Under the pieces are notes generated by a model that was not told where the DNA came from, made no database searches, and was given only the letters and a program-made list of their open reading frames with translations. A stretch of DNA of 64,000 nucleotides from JAFGUF01 sp040883315 (GTDB taxonomy: Bacteria; Bacillota; Clostridia; Christensenellales; UMGS416). This document shows, in pieces, positions 18,728 through 25,980 of the stretch. The position numbers and the translations under genes are program-made. The DNA lies in assembly GCA_040883315.1 (NCBI GenBank), contig JBFLKU010000012.1:1-64000 (forward strand), read 5' to 3'. Within the stretch, counting starts at the first letter, position 1; each line of letters starts with the position of its first letter.

Positions 18728-20104
18728 TTATTTTCTATATATAGTCCCTATTAAGGTGTGTGATTTTATTTCCTTTACTTCCACATCAATTATTTCGCCC
18801 AGCTTCACTTCATTCTGTGCCTGAAGTGCTACAGGCAGATTTTGCGATGTCTTTCCTATTGCATTTCTGCCATGTGTGTCGTCACTTTCCACTAGCACAC
18901 TCACAATCTTGCCTATATACTTTTCTGCAGTTTTTTTCGTGTACTCTTCCTGTTGTTTCAGCAGCTCCTGCAGCCTTTGCGATTTAGTTTCCTCGTCTAC
19001 TTGGTCTTTCATATCAGCAGCCTTTGTTCCAGTACGGATAGAGTATTTGAACATAAACGCAGAGCCAAACTCCACCTTTTTAACAATATCTAATGTATCG
19101 TTAAAATCATCGTCTGTCTCACCAGGGAATCCCACAATTATGTCAGTTGTCAAAAGAATATCCGGAACAGCTTTTTTCAGCCTATCCACCAGGTCCAAAT
19201 ACTGCTCTTTGTCGTATCGTCTGTTCATTCTTTTTAGTATTTTAGAACTGCCTGCCTGTACTGGCAGATGGATATGTTTGCATACCACCGGGTTGTTTGC
19301 AATAGTCTCAATTAACTTTGGAGACAAGTCCTTCGGATGCGATGTCATATACCGGATTCTCTTCACATCAGTTTCTTTCGTTATTTTCCAAATCAAATCA
19401 GAAAAATCAATTTCCTCGTCCAGCCCAACACCATATGAATTTACATTTTGACCAAGCAGGACAATCTCTTTCGTGCCATGAGATAGCAAATCATTTATCT
19501 CCGCTATTATGTCCTCTGGCTTTCTGCTACGCTCTCTGCCGCGAACATACGGCACTATGCAGTATGTACAAAAATTATTGCATCCTGTCATTATGGTCAC
19601 AAATTCACTGACTCTATAGTTTCTAAGGGCAATGCTTTCTTCATCAATTTCCTTTGTAGCGTCCGTTAGATTGTTTACTTTCTTATTGTTTTTCAGGATG
19701 TTGTATAGCACCTCCGGCAGCTTCGCACTATCTGATGTACCTAGTGTAGCATCTACCTGCGGATACATAGACATAAATTCATCTGCATAGCCCTCCTGCT
19801 GCGTCATGCATCCCATTACAATCAATGCCCTGTTTATGCCGTCACGCTTTAGTTTTTTAATATTTCCAACTAATCCGTGCACTTTGTTTTCTGCGTTTTC
19901 ACGAACGCAGCATGTATTTAAAATAGTTATATTGCTGTTTTTTACAGACTCAACATAATGAAATCCACACTCTTGCATCACAGCCTGTATTTTCATAGAA
20001 TCATTAACATTCATCTGGCATCCGTATGTTTTTATGCTGTATGTCAGAGAGCTAAATTCTTCAATTAATTTTTCTATATAATTCATAAAATTTCTGTGTT
20101 CCAC
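18728..20104 (-). CDS. miaB: tRNA-2-methylthio-N6-(dimethylallyl)adenosine synthase MiaB
   Basis: A 458-residue radical SAM methylthiotransferase. The N-terminal auxiliary cluster cysteines are C29, C65 and C99, and the SAM cluster motif is CNNFCTYC (C175, C179, C182). A TRAM domain closes the protein. It adds the methylthio group to i6A37 made by MiaA. The longest frame begins with GTG at 20104; an ATG six codons in (20086) is an equally possible start because neither has a clean ribosome site. First gene of the operon. Confidence 0.95.
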   Translation of the reverse strand: MEHRNFMNYIEKLIEEFSSLTYSIKTYGCQMNVNDSMKIQAVMQECGFHYVESVKNSNITILNTCCVRENAENKVHGLVGNIKKLKRDGINRALIVMGCMTQQEGYADEFMSMYPQVDATLGTSDSAKLPEVLYNILKNNKKVNNLTDATKEIDEESIALRNYRVSEFVTIMTGCNNFCTYCIVPYVRGRERSRKPEDIIAEINDLLSHGTKEIVLLGQNVNSYGVGLDEEIDFSDLIWKITKETDVKRIRYMTSHPKDLSPKLIETIANNPVVCKHIHLPVQAGSSKILKRMNRRYDKEQYLDLVDRLKKAVPDILLTTDIIVGFPGETDDDFNDTLDIVKKVEFGSAFMFKYSIRTGTKAADMKDQVDEETKSQRLQELLKQQEEYTKKTAEKYIGKIVSVLVESDDTHGRNAIGKTSQNLPVALQAQNEVKLGEIIDVEVKEIKSHTLIGTIYRK

Positions 20105-20123
20105 ACCCTATATTTTTTAGTTT

Positions 20124-20152
20124 ATTATACAGTATCTACATAAAACATACAA
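20124..20152 (-). promoter_or_regulatory. Promoter of the miaB-mutS-mutL-miaA-hfq operon
   Basis: On the minus strand TTGTAT (-35, 20147-20152) and a perfect TATAAT (-10, 20124-20129) are spaced by 17 bp. It lies back to back with the promoter for the plus-strand methyltransferase. Confidence 0.6.
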
Positions 20153-20193
20153 GTTTACAAATTGTAAAGAAACACATCATATAGTACTCATAA

Positions 20194-20222
20194 TTGATTA
20201 TCCATGCAGGTTAATGTATAAT
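20194..20222 (+). promoter_or_regulatory. SigA promoter of the tRNA methyltransferase / rsmI unit
   Basis: TTGATT (20194-20199) and TATAAT (20217-20222) are separated by 17 bp. Transcription is expected near 20229, only about nine bases before the first ATG but about 30 before an AUU codon that has a proper ribosome site. Confidence 0.7.
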
Positions 20223-20237
20223 TAGAAAAGCAAAATT

Positions 20238-21002
20238 ATGCATTTGGAGGATTGGTCTATTTTAAAAGAAAATGAAACGCTGGATGACCTGCAGGCAAAC
20301 GGATACAAAATCATTCAAAGCAATAATCATTTTAAGTTTTCAATTGATGCCGTACTATTGAGCCATTTTACATCATTTAAAAAAAATAATGTAATTATGG
20401 ATATGTGCTCTGGTACAGGCGTAGTTGCCCTGCTTGTTTGCGCGCATAATGATGTTAATAGGATAGACTGTGTAGAGATACAGCAGGAGCTTTTCGAGAT
20501 GTGCAAACGCTCAATTAAATACAACAATCTGCAGAATATTATCACGCCTTACAATATGGATTTACGAGATTCCCCAAAAAGCCTTGGCTATGAAACATAT
20601 GATGCGGTACTTTGCAACCCACCATATCTGCCTTTATCAGCCGGCAAAAGCAGCCTGAGCCAAGAGAAAAAGATAGCTAGGTTTGAGGTTTTTGGTGATT
20701 TAGAAGACATTATATCTGCATCTTCAAAGCTTCTAAAAAATATAGGCAAGCTAATTCTTTCCCATAGAGCCGAGAGACTTGCCGATATAATAAATCTTAT
20801 GAGAAAATATAATATAGAGCCTAAAAGATGCCAGTTTGTGCATAGCAAGGCAGAAGAAGAGGCAAAAATACTATTAATAGAAGGCGCAAAAAATGCCAAA
20901 CCAAATATGAAAATTGAAAAGCCGCTAGTAGTTTATGAGGAAAATGGAAACTACAGCGAAGAGATATACAAAATATATAAGATGGATAAAGAATATGAAT
21001 AA
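20238..21002 (+). CDS. tRNA1(Val) (adenine37-N6)-methyltransferase-like protein (YabB/TrmN6 family)
   Basis: A SAM-dependent methyltransferase of the YabB/TrmN6 group: KIIQS...FSIDAVLLSHF at the N terminus, the SAM loop DMCSGTGVVALL and the catalytic NPPY motif (LCNPPYLPLS) of N6-adenine methyltransferases. The longest frame from ATG 20238 gives 254 residues. However GGAGG (20246-20250) lies inside it, eight bases before an in-frame ATT at 20259, and starting there would give MLKENETLDDL, matching where family members normally begin. The true start may therefore be AUU at 20259 (247 residues). It overlaps rsmI by 8 bases, a pairing frequent in Firmicutes. Confidence 0.88.
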   Translation: MHLEDWSILKENETLDDLQANGYKIIQSNNHFKFSIDAVLLSHFTSFKKNNVIMDMCSGTGVVALLVCAHNDVNRIDCVEIQQELFEMCKRSIKYNNLQNIITPYNMDLRDSPKSLGYETYDAVLCNPPYLPLSAGKSSLSQEKKIARFEVFGDLEDIISASSKLLKNIGKLILSHRAERLADIINLMRKYNIEPKRCQFVHSKAEEEAKILLIEGAKNAKPNMKIEKPLVVYEENGNYSEEIYKIYKMDKEYE

Positions 21003-21825
21003 CTCAATACTATATATCGTGGCAACGCCAATAGGAAACCTTGGCGACATCACATTCAGAGCTGTAGACACCCTGAAAACTGTGGATATGGTTGCTGCAG
21101 AGGATACCCGTCGCACAATAAAGCTGCTAAATCACTTGGAGATAAAAACTCCTATGCTCTCCTATCACCAGCATAATAGAAACCAAGCTGGTGAAAAAAT
21201 CCTTTCTCTGCTTTCAGATGGCAAAAGTGTTGCCTTGGTAACAGATGCAGGGATGCCATGTATCAGCGACCCGGGCTATGAGCTGGTACGTGATGCAAGA
21301 AAGTCTGGATTTTCTGTGGAGTGCATTCCAGGTGCATGTGCAGCAGTTACAGCATTGGCTCTTTCAGGCTTTGACAGCACATATTTTGTTTTTGAGGGTT
21401 TTCTGCCAAAGGAAAGCAAGCTGATAAAACAAAGACTTTCATTCTTGCAAAATGAGAAGCGCCCTATCATTCTGTATGAAACGCCGCATAGGCTGGAAAA
21501 AACCATTAAGCTGCTTTCTAATATGTTCTCCGACAGACAAATATGCCTTGCTAATGAGATAACAAAGCTGCACGAAAAAGTTATAATTGATACTGCTGAA
21601 GAAATATCAAAGCTGCTGTCTGATAATCCGGCACGCGGGGAATATGTGATAATAATTGACAAATCCGGTGAAGAAGAAAAAGAAAACTGGGATGATATGG
21701 AGATATCAACACATATAAAAAGCTACATAGACGGTGGAATGAGCAAAATGGATGCAGTGAAGGCAGTGGCTAAAGATAGAAACATGCCTAAAAGCGAAAT
21801 CTACCCATATTCTTTGGATTTATAA
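20995..21825 (+). CDS. rsmI: 16S rRNA (cytidine1402-2'-O)-methyltransferase RsmI
   Basis: A 276-residue tetrapyrrole-methylase-fold enzyme that 2'-O-methylates C1402 in the ribosomal P site. Family motifs VATPIGNLGDIT, AEDTRRT, TDAGMPCISDPG and GACAAVTAL are all present. The frame is open 20 codons further upstream, but the family always starts close to LYIVATPIGN, so ATG at 20995 is chosen; it overlaps the preceding stop. Its last six bases overlap the convergent HD gene. Confidence 0.95.
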   Translation: MNNSILYIVATPIGNLGDITFRAVDTLKTVDMVAAEDTRRTIKLLNHLEIKTPMLSYHQHNRNQAGEKILSLLSDGKSVALVTDAGMPCISDPGYELVRDARKSGFSVECIPGACAAVTALALSGFDSTYFVFEGFLPKESKLIKQRLSFLQNEKRPIILYETPHRLEKTIKLLSNMFSDRQICLANEITKLHEKVIIDTAEEISKLLSDNPARGEYVIIIDKSGEEEKENWDDMEISTHIKSYIDGGMSKMDAVKAVAKDRNMPKSEIYPYSLDL

Positions 21826-22308
21826 TTGCTCAATAGCCAGCCTCGCTATTTCTTTTGCGCTTTCTGTTCTAAATAGTCTTTCTACTGCATTCCAAAAAGC
21901 ATACTGTGTGATGTAGCCTTCCTGCGTGTTCACAATCAGGTCAGCTTCCAGCAATATTTGATGGGCATCGCCATCAACGTCTTTGTATGTATGATGATGA
22001 CCGATAATATATAAAACTCTTTTCAATAAATTTGCATCTAAATTATATTTTTCAACTAGCTCCATTGCAACCAAAGGTCCTTCTTTTTGCTGCAAAAATC
22101 CGTTTGTGCTGCTGTATTTTCTTTCGCACTCTTTAATTCCTATATCATGCAAAATAGCAGCCAGCTCTAAAACAAGCAATTCATTTTCATCTATCTTTTC
22201 TTTTTCGGCAATAGCCTTTGAATATGCATGTACTTTCATCGCATGGTTTATTCGTCTGGTGTCCAGAGCATTGTATTTTAGCATCTCTATTAATATTTCA
22301 TTTATCAT
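21820..22308 (-). CDS. HD domain phosphohydrolase
   Basis: A 162-residue HD-domain protein. The metal ligands fit the family pattern: an upstream histidine in the KVHAYSK helix, HD in ILHDIG, IGHHH further on, and a late aspartate in LLEADLI. It probably hydrolyses a small phosphorylated nucleotide, but the substrate is unknown. The longest frame starts at 22320, but GGAGG sits within those first codons and is correctly spaced from ATG 22308, which I prefer. It converges on rsmI with a 6-base overlap. Confidence 0.8.
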   Translation of the reverse strand: MINEILIEMLKYNALDTRRINHAMKVHAYSKAIAEKEKIDENELLVLELAAILHDIGIKECERKYSSTNGFLQQKEGPLVAMELVEKYNLDANLLKRVLYIIGHHHTYKDVDGDAHQILLEADLIVNTQEGYITQYAFWNAVERLFRTESAKEIARLAIEQL

Positions 22309-22327
22309 ATTCGCCTCCATATTAAAA

Positions 22328-22349
22328 AAGGGACTCGCTTGAGTCCCTT
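22328..22349 (-). terminator. Terminator of the divergent dehydrogenase gene
   Basis: A 9-bp perfect stem (AAGGGACTC / GAGTCCCTT) with a 4-base loop is followed on the minus strand by six T residues. It separates the dehydrogenase from the HD gene. Confidence 0.8.
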
Positions 22350-22350
22350 A

Positions 22351-22359
22351 ATTATATCA
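22351..22359 (-). promoter_or_regulatory. Candidate extended -10 element for the HD gene
   Basis: TGATATAAT on the minus strand (TG-n-TATAAT) with no clear -35. Transcription would begin inside the first arm of the adjacent terminator stem, so the new transcript would not form the full hairpin. The sequence is AT-rich, so this is tentative. Confidence 0.35.
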
Positions 22360-22367
22360 TATATTTT

Positions 22368-23240
22368 TTAGCTATGGCTATGTCTTTCAACAATAGTGTA
22401 TATCTCTGTGATGTCGTGGTTTCCTATTTTTCTATCCATTGCTGAATCATACAACGCTTTCGTGTGCTCAAGTCCTTTAAGTGGCATTTTATGTGCAAAT
22501 GAATAATCATGAGCTATCTCAAGCTGCCTTTGAACGCTTTTAATAGGAGTTTTCAATGTATAATTTCCGCTTACTATTTTCTTTGCATTCTCCTGAGTAA
22601 ATATATTTTGTGCAGGGCTTGCATTAATCGCATTAATAATGTCATCAACCAATAGACCAGCCTTATTTGCAAACAAAAGCATTTCGTTTACTCCGTTTTG
22701 TATTTGAGCATATAAAATGGTGTAGCATGCCTTCATAGCAATCGCAGACGATATATCACCCGCTTTGATTGCTGATTTTCCCATCAGCTTTAAATATTCC
22801 TGTATCTTCAGAAATACGCTTGATGATCCGCCATATAATATAGTGGCTTCACCGGCTTCCACCTCCTGCTGGGAATTCAAGACTGCTATATCAGCATATT
22901 CCACGCCTGTAGGTTTCAGCATTGCGGCTACATCAATAGACTCTGATGGTGATACGGTGGATAGATCAAGCAATATTTTTTGGGATGTTAAATTCCCCAT
23001 AATGCTGTATAGTGTTGCCTGCAGATTAACAAAATTGCTATGGGCTATAACAATTATGTCTGCCCTGTCAACAACATCAGATGCCTGTTCACATGGCACT
23101 GCACCGCTGTTTCCAGTGTACTCCACTCTTGCAATGGAATTATCACATACATAAACCATCGCATTATTTGTTCTTTTTAATAAATTGATACATAAGGGCT
23201 CACTAATATCATTTAGTCCAATAAAGCCAAACTTTAACAT
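22368..23240 (-). CDS. Divergent 3-hydroxyisobutyrate dehydrogenase-like protein
   Basis: A 290-residue protein of the beta-hydroxyacid dehydrogenase family. The overall pattern is kept: GFIGL at the N terminus, LLDLSTVSP in the substrate region, a lysine in IAMKACYTIL at the catalytic position, and a helical C-terminal domain. The nucleotide-binding fingerprint normally GFIGLGxMG reads GFIGLNDIS, losing two glycines, and the asparagine that follows the catalytic lysine is also changed. It may have altered cofactor binding or no activity. It is monocistronic, with AAGGAG upstream of ATG and a terminator after the gene. Confidence 0.75.
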   Translation of the reverse strand: MLKFGFIGLNDISEPLCINLLKRTNNAMVYVCDNSIARVEYTGNSGAVPCEQASDVVDRADIIVIAHSNFVNLQATLYSIMGNLTSQKILLDLSTVSPSESIDVAAMLKPTGVEYADIAVLNSQQEVEAGEATILYGGSSSVFLKIQEYLKLMGKSAIKAGDISSAIAMKACYTILYAQIQNGVNEMLLFANKAGLLVDDIINAINASPAQNIFTQENAKKIVSGNYTLKTPIKSVQRQLEIAHDYSFAHKMPLKGLEHTKALYDSAMDRKIGNHDITEIYTIVERHSHS

Positions 23241-23304
23241 AAAACGACTCCTTCTCTTTCTCTTTCTATTTATATTTTTTTTTATTTAAATAGTTATTAA
23301 CATG

Positions 23305-23338
23305 ATTATATATAAACCGCTGAGTTTGTTTAAAACAA
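23305..23338 (-). promoter_or_regulatory. Candidate promoter with a palindromic operator for the dehydrogenase gene
   Basis: A perfect TATAAT lies on the minus strand at 23305-23310 with a poor -35 (TTAAAC) 17 bp upstream. The -35 region is covered by a perfect 13-base palindrome, TTGTTTAAAACAA (23326-23338), a plausible repressor site. Confidence 0.4.
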
Positions 23339-23371
23339 GAGATTTAGCTATTTCAAAAAAAGTTAACAAAT

Positions 23372-23400
23372 TTGCAAAACAATTTTTAATGAATTATAAT
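23372..23400 (+). promoter_or_regulatory. Promoter of pfkA
   Basis: TTGCAA (23372-23377) and TATAAT (23395-23400) with 17-bp spacing, about 50 bases before the ATG. Confidence 0.6.
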
Positions 23401-23450
23401 TGTTAGTATATTTATAATTTAGATTTTGAAATGGTTAAAATGGTGATAAG

Positions 23451-24521
23451 ATGAATATTGGTATACTAACAAGCGGCGGTGACTGCCCCGGGCTAAATGC
23501 AGCCATCAGAGGTGTGGCAAAAGCATCCTATGAAATGTTTGATAATGTAACAATCTATGGAATAGAAGACGGATACGGCGGGCTAATTAACGGAAGATAC
23601 AGAAAAATGAATCCCTTTGATTTTTCCGGCATCCTCACCCTTGGCGGCACAATATTAGGAACATCAAGGCAGCCATTTAAAAAAATGCGTGATATTGAAG
23701 ATGACGGCATAGATAAAGTGAAATCTATGATTAAAAATTATGAAAAAATGAAGCTGGACTGCCTAATTACAATTGGTGGCAACGGCACCCATAAAAGTGC
23801 AGATATGCTCTCTAATGAGGGGCTGAATGTAATTGGACTGCCCAAAACAATAGATAATGACTTATGGGGTACTGATGTTACATTCGGGTTTCACACTGCT
23901 GTGGATATAGCAACAGACGTGTTGGACAGAATACATACAACTGCTGATTCACATGGTCGTGTTATGGTGGTGGAGCTGATGGGACATAAAGCCGGCTGGT
24001 TAAATCTTTATGCAGGTATTGCAGGCGGCGCCGACATCATATTGATACCAGAGATACCATTCGAACATAAAAAAGTAATAAAAGCAGTAGAAAACAGAAC
24101 AAGTGAAGGTAAAAAGTTTTCTATTGTTGCCATAGCAGAGGGTGCAATGTCCAAAAAAGAGGCATTAATGAACAGCAGTGAGCTTGCTGATTATAGAGCA
24201 TCCAGCGGATATTTCAGCGTCGCACACAGAGTAGCTGCCAAAATACAGCAAAATACCGGGCTGGAAACACGTGTAGTGTCACCAGGGCATACAGTCCGCG
24301 GCGGAAGCCCCTCCCCTTACGACAGAATATTATCCACTCGCTTTGGCGTACATGCCGCTGAGCTGATAAAGGAGAAAGATTTCGGACGAACAGTAGCACT
24401 TGAAAACAATCAAATATCATCAAATAAACTAAGTGACATTGCAGGCAAGCTAAAACTCGTTCCGGACAATTGCGAAATGGTGATAGATGCTAGAAATCTA
24501 GGTATCTCGTTTGGGGATTAA
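23451..24521 (+). CDS. pfkA: 6-phosphofructokinase (PFK group III type)
   Basis: A 356-residue phosphofructokinase converting fructose 6-phosphate to the 1,6-bisphosphate. The nucleotide-binding motifs TSGGDCPGLN (8-16 region), GGNGT (109-113) and PKTIDND (131-137) are visible. The residue that distinguishes ATP from PPi enzymes (E. coli Gly104) is glycine here (G112), predicting ATP use, while the lysine K132 in PKTIDND is the variant otherwise seen in PPi-type enzymes. This Gly/Lys pair is typical of the mixed-substrate group III. It has its own promoter and GGTGAT ribosome site. Confidence 0.92.
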   Translation: MNIGILTSGGDCPGLNAAIRGVAKASYEMFDNVTIYGIEDGYGGLINGRYRKMNPFDFSGILTLGGTILGTSRQPFKKMRDIEDDGIDKVKSMIKNYEKMKLDCLITIGGNGTHKSADMLSNEGLNVIGLPKTIDNDLWGTDVTFGFHTAVDIATDVLDRIHTTADSHGRVMVVELMGHKAGWLNLYAGIAGGADIILIPEIPFEHKKVIKAVENRTSEGKKFSIVAIAEGAMSKKEALMNSSELADYRASSGYFSVAHRVAAKIQQNTGLETRVVSPGHTVRGGSPSPYDRILSTRFGVHAAELIKEKDFGRTVALENNQISSNKLSDIAGKLKLVPDNCEMVIDARNLGISFGD

Positions 24522-24529
24522 CTTCTATA

Positions 24530-24558
24530 AAAATTATGTAACATTGATACATAATTTT
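24530..24558 (+). terminator. AT-rich hairpin after pfkA, possible terminator
   Basis: Eleven-base perfect arms (AAAATTATGTA / TACATAATTTT) around a 7-base loop, with only a short T stretch after it. Weak as a terminator. The following 60 bases before the thioredoxin gene are AT-rich with several TATAAT-like words but no convincing promoter pair. Confidence 0.45.
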
Positions 24559-24620
24559 CATTGCTTAAAGAATATAATATTATTGCAATATATTATTATA
24601 TTTAAGAAAGAGAGACGAAA

Positions 24621-25043
24621 ATGAAAGGAAATAAATTATTAGTTATATTGGCTGTTCTTGCAATAGTAGCAGTCGTTGTTTTCATCACTTTTAACCAAAA
24701 TGATGCACCAGTTGAAAATACTGATAGTGTTGCAATCCACTTAACTGATGAAAATTATCACGAAACAGTTGATAATTCTGTTGGTGTTGCTTTCGTTGAC
24801 TTCTGGGCTGCTTGGTGTTCGCCATGCGTTCAGCTAGCTCCAATATTGGAAGAAGTGGCATCTGAATATGACGTAACATTATATAAGCTGAATGTAGATG
24901 AAAATCCTCTTACTTCAGCAGAGTTTCAAATATCAGGAATACCTATGGTGTATGTATATAAAGATGGCAAGGTAGTAGATTCTCAAATGGGTCTTGGAAC
25001 TAAGCAGACATACATAGATCTAGTAGAAAAATACAGTGATTAA
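24621..25043 (+). CDS. Membrane-anchored thioredoxin-like protein
   Basis: A 140-residue protein with an N-terminal hydrophobic helix (residues 5-24) lacking a clear cleavage site, followed by a thioredoxin domain facing outward. The active site is WCSPC (C66, C69) rather than the usual WCGPC, and the cis-proline is in SGIPMVYVYKDG. The domain is complete. It probably reduces or isomerises disulfides in exported proteins. No ccdA/dsbD partner is adjacent. It ends at a bidirectional terminator shared with the convergent parvulin gene. Confidence 0.85.
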   Translation: MKGNKLLVILAVLAIVAVVVFITFNQNDAPVENTDSVAIHLTDENYHETVDNSVGVAFVDFWAAWCSPCVQLAPILEEVASEYDVTLYKLNVDENPLTSAEFQISGIPMVYVYKDGKVVDSQMGLGTKQTYIDLVEKYSD

Positions 25044-25061
25044 AAAGTGATTATAGAATAG

Positions 25062-25090
25062 AAAAACACCGGATAACATCCGGTGTTTTT
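25062..25090. terminator. Bidirectional terminator between thioredoxin and parvulin genes
   Basis: Thirteen-base perfect arms (AAAAACACCGGAT / ATCCGGTGTTTTT) around AAC, with T-runs in both directions. Confidence 0.9.
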
Positions 25091-25096
25091 TATTTG

Positions 25097-25864
25097 TCAA
25101 ACGATAATGCCCGAATCTTTGCTAGTCATGTCAACAGGATATAAAATCTTTAGTTGGTTTACCTTAGATTCCACAGCCTTTTGCTGTGCCTGTGACATCA
25201 GCTGATTTCTAATGCTTTCCTCAGCATCTTCAAAACTGATTGTTTGAGCCTCTTTTTTGTCAGTCACCTTTATCAGATGAAATCCAAACTGTGTTTGTAC
25301 AGGCTTTGAAACAGTATTCACATCCATTGCAAATGCTGCTTGTTCAAATTCCGGAACCATTGCTCCCTTTTGGAATTCGCCCAGTACTCCTCCTGCATCT
25401 TTTGATGGGCAAGATGAAAATTCTCTAGCTGCATCTTCAAATGAAACATCTCCTGAGTTAATCTTTTCTAATATCTCATTGGCCTTTTCTTCAGTCTCTA
25501 CCAAAATGTGGCTTGCTGATACTTTTTCGCCCTCTGAATATTTAGAAGGATCTTTTAAATATTCTTCCTTGCATTCAGCTGTAGATACCTTTACTGATGA
25601 TAGAAGTTTATTTATTGCATATGATGTAAGCAAATCTTTCTTCATCATCTCTACTTGGTCTTTGTATTCTTTGTCAAATGCTAATCCGTTTTTCATAGCA
25701 TCTAGATATAGAAGCTTTTGAGAAACTAGTTGTTCAACAATAATTTTGTAGCCTGTTTCATTGTTATATTGTGCACCTTGCGGGCCCATTGCCTGTATAA
25801 AATATAGAACGTCAGCCATTGTAATAGGTTGTCCGTCTACTGTTGCCATTACTTTATTATTCAA
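25097..25864 (-). CDS. Parvulin-type peptidyl-prolyl isomerase (cytoplasmic)
   Basis: A 255-residue PpiC/SurA/PrsA-like protein. An N-terminal helical chaperone part (about 1-110) precedes one parvulin domain (about 113-205) with SASHILVETEEKA, FSSCPSKDAGGVLGEF and FGFHLIKV. There is no signal peptide or lipobox, so unlike PrsA it should act in the cytoplasm. The start is a TTG with AGGAGG nine bases upstream. It has an upstream TGATAGAAT extended -10 (about 25894) after the terminator of the preceding gene. Confidence 0.88.
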   Translation of the reverse strand: MNNKVMATVDGQPITMADVLYFIQAMGPQGAQYNNETGYKIIVEQLVSQKLLYLDAMKNGLAFDKEYKDQVEMMKKDLLTSYAINKLLSSVKVSTAECKEEYLKDPSKYSEGEKVSASHILVETEEKANEILEKINSGDVSFEDAAREFSSCPSKDAGGVLGEFQKGAMVPEFEQAAFAMDVNTVSKPVQTQFGFHLIKVTDKKEAQTISFEDAEESIRNQLMSQAQQKAVESKVNQLKILYPVDMTSKDSGIIV

Positions 25865-25915
25865 TATAATTTCCTCCTTTTGTCTGCAGTTGCCATTCTA
25901 TCATAGTTAATGTAT

Positions 25916-25953
25916 AAAATAAAGGGTTTATTTGTACCTCGCACAATAAACCC
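25916..25953 (-). terminator. Terminator of the amidohydrolase-fold gene
   Basis: Arms GGGTTTATT / AATAAACCC with extra pairs inside the loop, followed on the minus strand by CTTTATTTT. Confidence 0.65.
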
Positions 25954-25980
25954 CGGCATCACTAAAATTTTAAAATATTT

